DNA of 64,000 nt from Sphingomonadales bacterium. GTDB taxonomy: Bacteria; Pseudomonadota; Alphaproteobacteria; Sphingomonadales; Sphingomonadaceae. Positions 16,706 through 25,896 of this stretch are shown in pieces (position 1 is the first letter of the stretch; each line of letters starts with the position of its first letter). The notes below the pieces were generated by a model, which saw only the letters and a list, made by a program, of their open reading frames with translations, was not told where the DNA came from and searched no databases. The translations under genes were made by a program, and so were the position numbers. The stretch covers positions 231,411 through 295,410 of the forward strand of contig JAIXPC010000011.1 in NCBI GenBank assembly GCA_027486415.1, read 5' to 3'.

Positions 16706-17781
16706 GGTGCAGCGGCGAAGCGGTTGAACACGGCCTGCAACCGGGCCGGATCGCGCGACCCTTGCAGTGCCAGCATCAACAGGATGCGCGCCTTGGCCGG
16801 CGTCAGTTCCCGCCCGGCGATGGTGCCGACGGCAGGATCGCTGCCGTTGCCTTCGCCCTGCTCGGAGGGCCAGATGTCACCCGTGCCCTGGCGCGGGGTG
16901 CGGACGACGGCAACGCCGCGCGCCCGCAGTTCCTTCACGGCGTCGCGGGCGCTGCGCGACATGCCGCCAGCGCCAACGCCAGCGATGACCACGCCTTGCG
17001 CTCCCTCGGCCGTGCGACGCACATCATCGCCGGTCAGCCCGGCATAGGCATAGACGATGGCCACCTTGGGCAGCGGCGCATCGCCCAGCGTCATCGCCTC
17101 GGTGGCGGGCGCTGCGGCGGCGAAATAGCGGGGGGTCAGTTGCAGCACATGGCCGATGGGGCCGTGTCCGGGCGCGGCAAAGGCGTTGACGTGGCGCACG
17201 TCCACCTTGGTGACGCTCTTGGGATCAAAGATCGTGTCGTCGATCACCAGCATGACACCGCGCCCGACACTGCCCGGTGCGACGGCCACGCGAATGGCAT
17301 CGAGCAGGTTTTCCGGGCCATCGGCGGACACCGCCGTTGATGGCCGCATCGATCCGACCACCACGACCGGCTTGGTCGCCGGCAGCAGCAGGCTGAGGAA
17401 GAAGGCGGTTTCCTCGATGGTGTCGGTGCCGTGGGTAATCACCACGCCGCTGACCGACGGATCGGCCAGCGCTGCCGTCACCCGCCCGTGCAGCCGGCGC
17501 CAGATCGCCTCTTCAATGTCGCCGCTCGGCACGTTGGCGACCTGTTCGCCCGACACGCTGGCGATCCTTGCCGCAGCCGGCACGGCCGCAATCAGATCGG
17601 CCACCGTCACTTCGCCGGAACGATAGCCCACGCCCGTGCCGTTGCCGACGCCGGCGATGGTGCCGCCGGTGGCCAGCACGCGCACCTGGGGCAGTGGCGG
17701 CGGCAGGGGCTGCGGCAGTGGCTGGGCGCTGGCCGCGCCGGCCAGCAGCAGCGCCAGCAGGAAAGGCCTAACCATTGTCAT
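16702..17781 (-). CDS. L-asparaginase, type II (periplasmic)
   Basis: 359 residues. A signal peptide ending around Ala-Ser-Ala is followed by a Pro/Leu-Gln-rich linker, so the enzyme should be periplasmic. The two active-site threonine motifs are present: ATGGTIAG (Thr38 region) and THGTDTIEET (Thr119-Asp120). It hydrolyses asparagine, and possibly glutamine, to the acid and ammonia. The 3' end overlaps the convergent NfrA-like gene by four bases. Its 5' end overlaps the MerR-type regulator by 14 bases, so the two are co-transcribed and may be functionally linked. Confidence 0.92.
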   Translation of the reverse strand: MTMVRPFLLALLLAGAASAQPLPQPLPPPLPQVRVLATGGTIAGVGNGTGVGYRSGEVTVADLIAAVPAAARIASVSGEQVANVPSGDIEEAIWRRLHGRVTAALADPSVSGVVITHGTDTIEETAFFLSLLLPATKPVVVVGSMRPSTAVSADGPENLLDAIRVAVAPGSVGRGVMLVIDDTIFDPKSVTKVDVRHVNAFAAPGHGPIGHVLQLTPRYFAAAAPATEAMTLGDAPLPKVAIVYAYAGLTGDDVRRTAEGAQGVVIAGVGAGGMSRSARDAVKELRARGVAVVRTPRQGTGDIWPSEQGEGNGSDPAVGTIAGRELTPAKARILLMLALQGSRDPARLQAVFNRFAAAP

Positions 17782-18454
17782 TGGCGATCCGTCTCCGTTC
17801 GGCGAGTTTCTTCAACAGGGCGCGCGTGCGAAGCTGGCCCAGCAGTTCGTTGATCAGCGAAATGCCCTGTTCGGCCATCTCCAGCGCCTTGGCCTCGCCC
17901 ACGTGGCCGGCGGTGTGTTCGAGGAAGTGGCGGATTTCCTGTGCCGTCAGCCAGTCGATCAGCACGTTGTACAGCCGCATCTGGCCGCCATCGAAGCCCA
18001 GTTCCGGGGTGAAGCCGATATCATCGAGCCGCTGCACCGTCCTCAGGATGGCGGCATCACGGGCCGAGATCGTGCCATCGTCGGCCAGCGGGATCATCAG
18101 GTCGTCAAGATGCTCCCGGCTGTGTTCAGCGAGGCCCAGATCGGCCAGCGCCACCCGCGCCGGGCCGGCTTCCTCCAGCCGCTGGGCCAGCAGGGCATCC
18201 AGCATCGGGAAGGCATCGGGCAGCAGCCAGCGATCGCCATCATCGGCTTCCAGCAGGGTGCGGATCACTGCCAGCGGCAGGAAGCGTTCTTCCTGCAGAC
18301 GCTTGATCGCCTTCAGCCGCGCCACGTGCACATCGGAATATCGGGCGCTGTTGGGACTGGTCTTGTCCGGTTCGGGCAACAGGCCTTCGCGGATGTAGAA
18401 ACGGATGGTTTCCCGCCCGACACCACTCGCCTTTTCCAGATCACGCATCCGCAT
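17768..18454 (-). CDS. MerR-family transcriptional regulator
   Basis: 228 residues. The N-terminal winged helix-turn-helix reads MRDLEKASGVGRETIRFYIREGLLP, typical of MerR-family proteins. A recognition-like segment with RYSDVHVARLKAIKRLQEE follows. The long C-terminal part is helical and lacks a metal-binding Cys pattern, so the ligand is unknown. Overlap with the asparaginase gene suggests it is the first gene of that unit and may autoregulate it. Confidence 0.85.
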   Translation of the reverse strand: MRMRDLEKASGVGRETIRFYIREGLLPEPDKTSPNSARYSDVHVARLKAIKRLQEERFLPLAVIRTLLEADDGDRWLLPDAFPMLDALLAQRLEEAGPARVALADLGLAEHSREHLDDLMIPLADDGTISARDAAILRTVQRLDDIGFTPELGFDGGQMRLYNVLIDWLTAQEIRHFLEHTAGHVGEAKALEMAEQGISLINELLGQLRTRALLKKLAERRRIANDNG

Positions 18455-18504
18455 ATCGCGTGCCTTAGCGCAAGTCGCCCGGCCATGCTAATCCAGATGC
18501 CGCC

Positions 18505-20088
18505 ATGGAATCCTTCGCCCGCCTGCTGGATGCGCTGCTCTACACGCGCTCGCGCAATGCCAAGTTGCGGCTGATCGCCGATTATCTGCTGGCGACACCC
18601 GATCCGGATCGCGGCTGGGCGCTGGCGGCCTTGACCGGCACGCTCGATCTGAAGGCGGTGCAGCCCAGCCTGCTGCGGGCGCTGGTGGCGGAACGCGTGG
18701 ATCCGACGCTGTTCGCGCTGAGTTACGATTTTGTTGGCGACATGGCGGAAACCGTCTCGTTGCTGTGGCCGGAGCCGCCGGGCGAGAAGCCGCCACCGCC
18801 CACGCTGGACGAGGTGGTGGGGCAGCTTTCCGGCCTGTCACGCAAGGATGCACCCGCCGTGGTGGCGGCGCTGCTGGATCGGCTGGACGTGCAGGGCCGT
18901 TACGCCCTCATCAAGCTGGCGACGGGCGCGATGCGGATCGGCGTGTCGGCACGGCTGGCCAAGACCGGGCTCGCGCAGGGCTTTGGCCTTGACGTGGAGG
19001 CGGTGGAAGAGGTGTGGCACGGCCTGTCGCCGCCGTTCGATCCGCTGTTTGCCTGGGCCAGCGGCGCGGCCCCGGCGCCGACGGCAGGCGATGTGCCGGT
19101 GTTTCGCCCGTTCATGCTGGCCAGCCCGCTCGACGATGGCGAGACGCTCGATCTGTCAGATCACGTGGCGGAATGGAAATGGGACGGCATCCGCGTGCAG
19201 ATCGTCCATGCCGGCGGGGTGACGCGGCTGTTCAGCCGCACTGGCGACGATATCTCCGGCAGCTTCCCCGATGTGGCGCAGGCGCTGGCTCGGCCGCTGG
19301 CCATCGACGGCGAATTGCTGGTGCGCGGGGCAGGCCAGGCCGACGCGGTGGCGGCGGCGGGCAGTTTCAACGCGTTGCAGCAGCGGCTGGGGCGCAAGTC
19401 GCCGGCGGCGAAGCTGATGACCGAGCGGCCGGCGTTCGTGCGCGCCTATGACCTGTTGTCGGTGGATGGCGAGGATGTGCGCGCCTTGCCCTGGCACGCG
19501 CGCCGGGAACGGCTGGAGGCGCTGATCCCGCAACTTGATCCCGACCGGTTCGAGCTGTCACCGGTCATTGCGGCGGCGAGCTGGGACCAGTTGTCGGCCC
19601 TGCGCGATGGCGCGCGCGATGCCGCCATCGAAGGCCTGATGCTGAAACGCCGCGACGCGCCCTATGTGGCGGGCCGCAAGGTGGGCCTGTGGTTCAAGTG
19701 GAAGCGCGAGCCCCACACCGCCGATTGCGTGCTGATGTATGCCCAGCGCGGCCACGGCAAACGATCAAGCCTCTACAGCGATTTCACCTTCGGCTGTTGG
19801 GCTGCGGACGGCCAGTTGCTGCCGGTCGGCAAGGCCTATTTCGGCTTCACCGACGCCGAACTCGCCATGCTCGACAAGTGGGTGCGGGGGCACACGACGG
19901 CCCGCTTTGGCCCGGTGCGGGAGGTGGAGAAATCGCTGGTGCTGGAGATCGCTTTCGATTCGATCCATGCCTCGACGCGCCACAAGTCGGGCCTCGCCAT
20001 GCGCTTTCCGCGCATATCGCGCATCCGCACCGACAAGCCCGCGGCCGAAGCCGACACGGTGGCGGCGCTGTTGAAGCTGGCGACCTGA
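18505..20088 (+). CDS. ATP-dependent DNA ligase, cisplatin-response type
   Basis: 527 residues. The N-terminal helical domain (FARLLDALLYTRSRNAKLRL and TPDPDRGWALAALTG) is diagnostic of the bacterial family TIGR04120. The nucleotidyltransferase motif EWKWDG places the adenylated lysine at Lys225. LMLKRRDAPYVAGRKVGLWFKWKR covers later ligase motifs, followed by an OB-fold. In many bacteria this ligase sits with an exonuclease, a PdeM phosphoesterase and a DEXH helicase; those partners are not in this window. The next gene, 17 bases downstream, is exonuclease III, so a repair role is likely. Confidence 0.92.
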   Translation: MESFARLLDALLYTRSRNAKLRLIADYLLATPDPDRGWALAALTGTLDLKAVQPSLLRALVAERVDPTLFALSYDFVGDMAETVSLLWPEPPGEKPPPPTLDEVVGQLSGLSRKDAPAVVAALLDRLDVQGRYALIKLATGAMRIGVSARLAKTGLAQGFGLDVEAVEEVWHGLSPPFDPLFAWASGAAPAPTAGDVPVFRPFMLASPLDDGETLDLSDHVAEWKWDGIRVQIVHAGGVTRLFSRTGDDISGSFPDVAQALARPLAIDGELLVRGAGQADAVAAAGSFNALQQRLGRKSPAAKLMTERPAFVRAYDLLSVDGEDVRALPWHARRERLEALIPQLDPDRFELSPVIAAASWDQLSALRDGARDAAIEGLMLKRRDAPYVAGRKVGLWFKWKREPHTADCVLMYAQRGHGKRSSLYSDFTFGCWAADGQLLPVGKAYFGFTDAELAMLDKWVRGHTTARFGPVREVEKSLVLEIAFDSIHASTRHKSGLAMRFPRISRIRTDKPAAEADTVAALLKLAT

Positions 20089-20105
20089 GCGCGTAAGCCA
20101 GAGCC

Positions 20106-20873
20106 ATGCTGATCGCCACCTTCAACATCAATGGCACCAATGCCCGCCTGCCGCGGCTGCTGGAATGGCTCGACGCGGTGAAGCCCGATGTCGCCTGCCT
20201 GCAGGAAATCAAGACGGTCACGGAGAATTTCCCGGTCGAGACGCTGCGGGAGGCCGGCTATCACTGCCTCGTCCACGGCCAGAAGGGCTTCAACGGGGTC
20301 GCCATCCTCAGCCGCGAGCCGGCCGTGGAAACGCAGCGCGGCCTGCCCGGCGACGACAGCGACGAACAGTCCCGATACCTGGAAGCCGACGTGATGGGCG
20401 TGCGGGTGGCCAGCATCTATCTGCCCAACGGCAACCCGCAGCCGGGGCCGAAATTCGAATACAAGCTGTCCTGGATGCAGCGCCTGCACGCCCACGCCGC
20501 CAACCTGCTGGAGAGCGGCCTGCCGGTGGTGCTGGCCGGCGATTACAACGTCATCCCCAATGATGACGACATCTGGGATGCCAAGGCGATGCGCGACGAT
20601 GCCCTGCGCCAGCCCGAATCGATTGCCGCCTATCGGCAATTGCTGTGGCAGGGCTGGACCGATGCCGTGCGCCAACTTCATCCCGTGGGCGGCATCTGGA
20701 GCTTCTGGGATTACCAGGCGGGCGCGTGGCAGCGCGATCACGGCTTTCGCATCGATCACCTGCTGCTGTCCCCCATTGCCGCCGATCGGCTGGAGGATGC
20801 CGGCGTGATGAAGGACGTGCGGGGCCAGGAAAAGGCCAGCGATCACGCGCCGGCCTATTGCGTGCTGCGTTAA
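20106..20873 (+). CDS. xth: Exodeoxyribonuclease III
   Basis: 255 residues. This AP endonuclease and 3'-5' exonuclease acts in base-excision repair. Family motifs are the N-terminal ATFNINGTNAR, the metal-binding CLQEIK, the catalytic Asp/Asn pair in LAGDYNVIPNDDD, RIDHLLLS and the C-terminal SDHAP. It lies just after the DNA ligase and is probably co-transcribed, giving an AP-site cleavage plus ligation pair. The 3' end overlaps the convergent penicillin-binding protein gene by four bases. Confidence 0.95.
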   Translation: MLIATFNINGTNARLPRLLEWLDAVKPDVACLQEIKTVTENFPVETLREAGYHCLVHGQKGFNGVAILSREPAVETQRGLPGDDSDEQSRYLEADVMGVRVASIYLPNGNPQPGPKFEYKLSWMQRLHAHAANLLESGLPVVLAGDYNVIPNDDDIWDAKAMRDDALRQPESIAAYRQLLWQGWTDAVRQLHPVGGIWSFWDYQAGAWQRDHGFRIDHLLLSPIAADRLEDAGVMKDVRGQEKASDHAPAYCVLR

Positions 20874-22846
20874 CGCGGCACCTGCGGCTGTTCGGCCGGT
20901 TCCTTCAACGTCTTGTCGAGCCAGTTGTCATCAAGGCGCGGCGCCGGATCGGCTTCGGGCGCGTCGATGATTGGCGGCTGCTGTTCCTCGTCAGTCAGGC
21001 CATAGGATTGCGCGTCGGGTTCGGGCCCAAGGCCCTCCTCGGTCAGTTCGGTCACCAGCGGTTCGGGCGGGGTGCCGCCAACGGCGCGCGCCATGAACTG
21101 GGCAAAGGCCCGCGCCGGCGCCCGGCCGCCAGCCAGCCCGCGCACGGCCTTTGCATCATCGCGGCCCATCCACACGCCGGTGGTGATCCCGCTGGAAAAG
21201 CCGATGAACCAGCCATCCTTGTTGCTGGTGGTCGTGCCGGTCTTGCCCGCCAGCGGCCGGCCGATCTGGGCGGCCCGGGCGGTGCCCTGTTCGACGGCAG
21301 CCTGCATCAGCTGGGTCATCTGCGCGGCGATCACCGGGGCGACGACCTGGCGGGTGTCCGCTTCGGCATGGTTGTAGAGCACGCGCCCGGTGCCGGTGGT
21401 GATGCGGGTGATGGCAAAGGGCGCGTGTTCCTGGCCTTCACTGGCGACGGTGGCAAAGGCGTTGGTCATCTCGAACAGCGTCACTTCCGATGATCCCAGC
21501 GCCATCGCCGGCTGGCGGCTGATCTGGGTGGTGATGCCGAACCGGCGGGCCATCTCCGCCACCGTGTCGAAACCGACCTGCTGGGCCAGTTGCACCGCGA
21601 CCGTGTTGATCGAGCGGGCAAAGGCCTCGCGCACGCTGATCGGGCCGATGAACTGGCCATTGTCGTTCTTGGGCGTCCAGTTGCCGATGGTCACCGGCTT
21701 GTCTTCATAGATGTCGTCGGGCGTCACGCCGGCTTCCAGGGCAGAGGCATAGACGAAGAACTTGAACGCCGATCCCGGCTGGCGCCGCGCCGTCATCGCG
21801 CGGTTGTAGTTGGACCGCACATAATCGGTGCCGCCCACCATCGCCTTCACCGCGCCATCGCGCGCCAGCGCCACCAGCGCGCCCTGCGCGCCCCTGGGCG
21901 CTTCGGCGCGGATCGCGGCTTCGGCGGTGCGCTGCATGGGGGCCGAAAGGGTGGTTTCAACGAGCAGCGGCTCCGTCGCCTCATCGGTCAGGTTTTCCAG
22001 CTCGGCCAGCACCCAGTCGGTGAAATAGCGCACGCCGGCCATGCGATCCTGCGGCGCAAAGCGCACCAGCCGCGGATCGGCGGCGCTGGCTTCATCGGGC
22101 GTGATGCTGCCGGCATCGACCATCACCGCGATGACGGTGGCGGCGCGCCGTCGTGCCGCTTCGGCGTCGGCCGACGGGGCAAAGCGCGACGGTGCCTTCA
22201 CCAGCCCGGCGATGATCGCGGCTTCTTCCAGCGACAGGCGCCGCGCGCTGTGGCCATAGAATTTGCGGCTTGCGGCATCGATGCCATAGGCGCCGCCACC
22301 GAAATAGACGCGGTTGAGATAGAGTTCGAGAATGTCTTCCTTGGCGAACTTGCGCTCGATCGCCATCGCCAGCACCACTTCGCGCAGCTTGCGGGTGTAA
22401 TCCTTGGATGCGGTGAGGAACAGGTTGCGCGCCAGCTGCTGGCTGATGGTGGAGGCGCCCTGGGCCTTGTTGCCGCGCAGCGTGTTGACCACAAGCGATC
22501 GCACGATGCCGATGGGATCGATGCCGGGGTGATACCAGAACCGCCGATCCTCCACCGCGATCATGGCGTTCTTCATCGTCGCCGGAATCTCGGCATAGCT
22601 CAGCCATTCGCCATAGCTGGGGCCGAAACTGGCCAGCACCGTGCCATCGTCGCCGCGGATCTCCACCGGCTGGCCATTGGGGCTGCGCTGCATCTGGGCG
22701 AAATCAGGCAGGTCGCGATAGGCGAGCGCGACGGCCACCGACAGCGCGATGACGCCGGCAAGGCCCGCCACCAGCCCCCATTTCAGCAGGCTGACGAACC
22801 AGTTGCGGCGCGCGGGCCGGGGCGGGGATTTGCGGGGGGCGGGCAC
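20870..22846 (-). CDS. Class A penicillin-binding protein (PBP1a type)
   Basis: 658 residues from a GTG. A cytoplasmic Pro/Arg-rich tail and one membrane segment (about 20-43) precede a GT51 transglycosylase domain with catalytic Glu99 in AVEDRRFWYHPG and the block GASTISQQLARNL. The transpeptidase domain has the nucleophile in PGSAFK (Ser359, Lys362), SIN in AFARSINTVAVQ, and KTGTT. It polymerises and crosslinks peptidoglycan. It is shorter than E. coli PBP1a, lacking the insert between domains. A Pro/Glu/Asp-rich tail of about 60 residues ends the protein. Confidence 0.93.
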   Translation of the reverse strand: MPAPRKSPPRPARRNWFVSLLKWGLVAGLAGVIALSVAVALAYRDLPDFAQMQRSPNGQPVEIRGDDGTVLASFGPSYGEWLSYAEIPATMKNAMIAVEDRRFWYHPGIDPIGIVRSLVVNTLRGNKAQGASTISQQLARNLFLTASKDYTRKLREVVLAMAIERKFAKEDILELYLNRVYFGGGAYGIDAASRKFYGHSARRLSLEEAAIIAGLVKAPSRFAPSADAEAARRRAATVIAVMVDAGSITPDEASAADPRLVRFAPQDRMAGVRYFTDWVLAELENLTDEATEPLLVETTLSAPMQRTAEAAIRAEAPRGAQGALVALARDGAVKAMVGGTDYVRSNYNRAMTARRQPGSAFKFFVYASALEAGVTPDDIYEDKPVTIGNWTPKNDNGQFIGPISVREAFARSINTVAVQLAQQVGFDTVAEMARRFGITTQISRQPAMALGSSEVTLFEMTNAFATVASEGQEHAPFAITRITTGTGRVLYNHAEADTRQVVAPVIAAQMTQLMQAAVEQGTARAAQIGRPLAGKTGTTTSNKDGWFIGFSSGITTGVWMGRDDAKAVRGLAGGRAPARAFAQFMARAVGGTPPEPLVTELTEEGLGPEPDAQSYGLTDEEQQPPIIDAPEADPAPRLDDNWLDKTLKEPAEQPQVPR

Positions 22847-22875
22847 GTTGGTGTGTTATCCGTCAAATACGGCAG

Positions 22876-23631
22876 CTATGGGGCGGCGCAGGCGGGGCAG
22901 GCCGGATCCTTGGGCAGCACGATGCTGCGCCAGCGTCCGGCCGTGGCATCATGCAGGGTCAGCCGCCCGGCGGTGGACGGTGCAAATCCCGAAAGCTCGC
23001 GGATCGCCTCCATCGCCATCAGGCTGCCGATCACGCCGGTCAGCGCGCCCAGCACGCCGGTGGCGGCGCAGTTGCGTTCGGGATGATCTTCGGGATTGCC
23101 GACGAGGCAGCGATAGCAGGGCAGGGCGGGATCATGGCCCTTGAAGACGGCGACCTGGCCATCGAACGGCCCGACCGCGCCCGATACCAGCGGCACCCGC
23201 AGCGCCAGCGCCGCATCGGCCACCACCAGCCGCGTCGCGAAACTGTCGCAGCCGTCGATGATCAGATCATGCCCGGCCAGCAGTGCATCGGCATTGTCTG
23301 CCACCAGCCGCAGCGGCACCGCCACGGTTTCGACATGGGGATTGAGGGCGTGCAGGCGGCTCGACGCGCGCTCGGCCTTCATCTGGCCGGTGTCTGCGGT
23401 GGCAAACAGCACCTGGCGCTGGAGGTTGGACAGCGCGACATCGTCATCATCGATGATCGTCAGCCGGCCCACCCCGGCGGCAGCGAGATAAAGCAGGCAC
23501 GGGCTGCCCAGCCCGCCGGCCCCGACAACGGCCACGCGCGCCCGCGCCAGCGCCGTCTGGCCGCGCCCACCGAACGGGGGCAGCACCAGGTGGCGGGCGT
23601 AACGCTCAAGCTCGTCGTCGGAAAAATTCAC
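22876..23631 (-). CDS. moeB: MoeB/ThiF-type adenylyltransferase (HesA family)
   Basis: 251 residues. The enzyme activates the C-terminus of a ubiquitin-like sulfur carrier (MoaD or ThiS) as an acyl-adenylate. Seen are [16 protein letters not shown], the nucleotide-binding [28 protein letters not shown] and the zinc cysteine pairs CYRC and CPAC. Without a rhodanese domain it is MoeB- rather than MOCS3-like. The start is a GTG overlapping the dut stop by four bases, so it is the third gene of coaBC-dut-moeB. Its product would serve the molybdopterin enzymes in this window. Confidence 0.85.
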   Translation of the reverse strand: MNFSDDELERYARHLVLPPFGGRGQTALARARVAVVGAGGLGSPCLLYLAAAGVGRLTIIDDDDVALSNLQRQVLFATADTGQMKAERASSRLHALNPHVETVAVPLRLVADNADALLAGHDLIIDGCDSFATRLVVADAALALRVPLVSGAVGPFDGQVAVFKGHDPALPCYRCLVGNPEDHPERNCAATGVLGALTGVIGSLMAMEAIRELSGFAPSTAGRLTLHDATAGRWRSIVLPKDPACPACAAP

Positions 23632-24077
23632 GTGTGGACACCGGTGGAGCCGAAACCGCCCGCACCCCGCATTGTTTCATCCAGGCTGTCGACCACGGCC
23701 AGGCTGGCGCGGGTGACGGCGGCCGGCACCAGCTGGCAGATCCGCATGCCGCGTTCGATGGCAAAGGGTTCATTGCCCAGGTTGATCAGCAGGGCCTTCA
23801 CCTCGCCGCGATAATCGCTGTCGATGGTGCCGGGGCTGTTGGGAACGGCGATGCCATGCTTGAGGGCAAGGCCCGAACGGGGGCGGACCTGCACCTCGTG
23901 ACCATCGGGGATCGCCATGCAGAACCCCAGCGGAACCGGGAACCGCTCGCCGGGGGCCAGCATCACGGTTTCGGTGACAGCGGCGACCGCATCCATGCCG
24001 GCGGCACCGGGCGTGGCATAGGCGGGCAGCGGCAGGCCTTCGCCATGGGGCAGGATGGTCAGCGGGATGGCGATCAT
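23628..24077 (-). CDS. dut: dUTP diphosphatase
   Basis: 149 residues, the trimeric dUTPase length. It hydrolyses dUTP to dUMP, the substrate for thymidylate synthase, and keeps uracil out of DNA. The five motifs are present: [39 protein letters not shown] and the C-terminal GAGGFGSTG. The ATG overlaps the coaBC stop (ATGA), a conserved order in proteobacteria. Confidence 0.96.
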   Translation of the reverse strand: MIAIPLTILPHGEGLPLPAYATPGAAGMDAVAAVTETVMLAPGERFPVPLGFCMAIPDGHEVQVRPRSGLALKHGIAVPNSPGTIDSDYRGEVKALLINLGNEPFAIERGMRICQLVPAAVTRASLAVVDSLDETMRGAGGFGSTGVHT

Positions 24078-25273
24078 GTCGGTCCTGAAAACTGCGCCGC
24101 GATGCGGGCGGCAAGGGTGGTGGCAATGTCTGCCTTGGGCTGCGCGCCCCAATCCTCGACGCCGCTGGCAGTGACGAGGTGGACATGGTTGGCATCGCTG
24201 CCGAACACGCCATCGGAGACATTGTTGGCGACGATCCAGTCCGCGCCCTTTTTCACGCGCTTGGCGGCGGCGTGGGCCAGCATGTCGTTGGTTTCGGCTG
24301 CAAAGCCCACGACCAGTGTTGGCCGGCGGGCGTGGTGGCCGATGCCGGCGAGGATGTCCGGGTTCTCGGTCAGGGCGAGCGGCGGCGGGGCGCTGCCGTC
24401 CTTCTTCAGTTTCTGCGCTGCGGCCTCGGCGCGCCAGTCGGCCACGGCGGCGACCATCACGGCGATATCGGCGGGCAGCGCCGCTTCGCACGCGGCCTGC
24501 ATCTGAAGGGCCGTCATCACGTCGATGCGGATCACGCCGGCCGGCGTCGGCAGATGCACGGGGCCGGCCACCAATGTGACCCGCGCGCCGGCAGCAGCAA
24601 GCGCGCCGGCGATGGCAAAGCTCTGCTTTCCGGAGGAGTGATTGCCGATGAAGCGCACCGGGTCGATCGGTTCGAACGTCGGCCCCGCCGTCACCAGCGC
24701 ATGGCGGCCGGTGAGCGGCTTGTCACCGAACTGCGCGGCAATCGCCGCCATGATCGCCGGCACATCGGGCAGCCGGCCGGGGCCGAACTCGCCGCAGGCC
24801 ATCTCGCCCTCGTCCGGCGTCATCACCGTCACGCCATCGCCGCGCAGCGTGGCCAAGTTGCGCTGCGTGGCCGGGTGCAGCCACATCCGCACGTTCATCG
24901 CCGGCACCATCAGCACCGGCGTGTCGGTGGCCAGCAGCAGGGTGGTGGCCAGATCATTGGCCTGGCCGGCAGCGGCGCGGGCCATCAGGTCGGCAGTGGC
25001 GGGGCAGACGACGATCAGATCGGCCGCGCGGCTGAGCTGGATATGGCCCATCGCCGCCTCATCCTCCAGATCCCACAGGCTGGTGCGGACCTTGTCGCCG
25101 GCCAGCGCCGACAGCGACAGGGGGGTGACGAAGCGCGCGCCGTTCTCGGTCAGCACCGGCAGCACGCGCGCGCCGGCCCGGCGCAGTTCGCGCACCAGTT
25201 CCAGCGCCTTGAACGCGGCAATGCCGCCGCCGACGATCAGAAGGATGGTCTTGCCGTTCACGCCGCCGGGCAT
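24074..25273 (-). CDS. coaBC: Phosphopantothenoylcysteine decarboxylase/synthetase
   Basis: 399 residues. The bifunctional flavoprotein makes 4'-phosphopantetheine from phosphopantothenate and cysteine on the way to coenzyme A. The N-terminal CoaC domain has the [13 protein letters not shown] start, PAMNVRMW and the Cys of [12 protein letters not shown]. The C-terminal CoaB domain has [24 protein letters not shown]. The ATG at 25273 matches the family start; the longer frame upstream is not conserved. It heads the operon with dut and moeB. Confidence 0.95.
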   Translation of the reverse strand: MPGGVNGKTILLIVGGGIAAFKALELVRELRRAGARVLPVLTENGARFVTPLSLSALAGDKVRTSLWDLEDEAAMGHIQLSRAADLIVVCPATADLMARAAAGQANDLATTLLLATDTPVLMVPAMNVRMWLHPATQRNLATLRGDGVTVMTPDEGEMACGEFGPGRLPDVPAIMAAIAAQFGDKPLTGRHALVTAGPTFEPIDPVRFIGNHSSGKQSFAIAGALAAAGARVTLVAGPVHLPTPAGVIRIDVMTALQMQAACEAALPADIAVMVAAVADWRAEAAAQKLKKDGSAPPPLALTENPDILAGIGHHARRPTLVVGFAAETNDMLAHAAAKRVKKGADWIVANNVSDGVFGSDANHVHLVTASGVEDWGAQPKADIATTLAARIAAQFSGPT

Positions 25274-25289
25274 AGCGCAGCCGGAACGA

Positions 25290-25805
25290 TCAGGCGAGTA
25301 GCTTGCAGTAACAGGTCGTCGGCGCCATGGCCCCATCAGGCATCAGTGCATAGGCCGGGATCTCGCCCACCCGCGTCCACCCGCAGCGTTCATACAGGCG
25401 GGCTGCCGCCGATCCGCTGATCGTGTCGAGCACCAGCGTCGTGCGGCCCTGCTTCAGCGCCAGCGCCTCCACGGCCGACAGCAGCGCCGCACCCACGCCC
25501 TGCCGCTGCGCGCGGGTGGCGACCATCATCTTGGCAATGTCGGCGCGGTGCAGCTGGTTGGGCATCGTCGCCGGCACCAGGCTCACCGTGCCGGTGACGC
25601 CCGCGGCATCGGTCGCAACAAGAATGGCCACGTCACCGCGGGCTGCGGCTTCGGCGCGCGCCTGCCACCATGCCAGCGACTGCGCCTGGTCGAACCCGGC
25701 CATGAACCCGATCGATGCGCCGCCCGCCACCGCCTCCACCATGATGGCGGCAAGATCGGGCAACAGGCCGGCATCCCGGGCCGGATCAAGAAGACGGATG
25801 CTCAT
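25290..25805 (-). CDS. GNAT-family N-acetyltransferase
   Basis: 171 residues. The acetyl-CoA binding motif is seen as KMMVATRAQRQGVGAALLSAVEALA, followed by LDTISGSAAARLYERCGW, the usual GNAT layout. The substrate cannot be told from sequence. I chose the ATG at 25805 because the fold begins right after it; the frame upstream overlaps the divergent transporter gene. It precedes coaBC by 16 bases on the same strand and may be co-transcribed. Confidence 0.85.
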   Translation of the reverse strand: MSIRLLDPARDAGLLPDLAAIMVEAVAGGASIGFMAGFDQAQSLAWWQARAEAAARGDVAILVATDAAGVTGTVSLVPATMPNQLHRADIAKMMVATRAQRQGVGAALLSAVEALALKQGRTTLVLDTISGSAAARLYERCGWTRVGEIPAYALMPDGAMAPTTCYCKLLA

Positions 25806-25896
25806 GCGCCACTGGTGGCGCGCCCGGCCCCGGCGCGCCATGCGCCAGTTGACGGGCATTTGCCTGCCCGCCACTGTGCCGGCCGGGGAGAATTTG

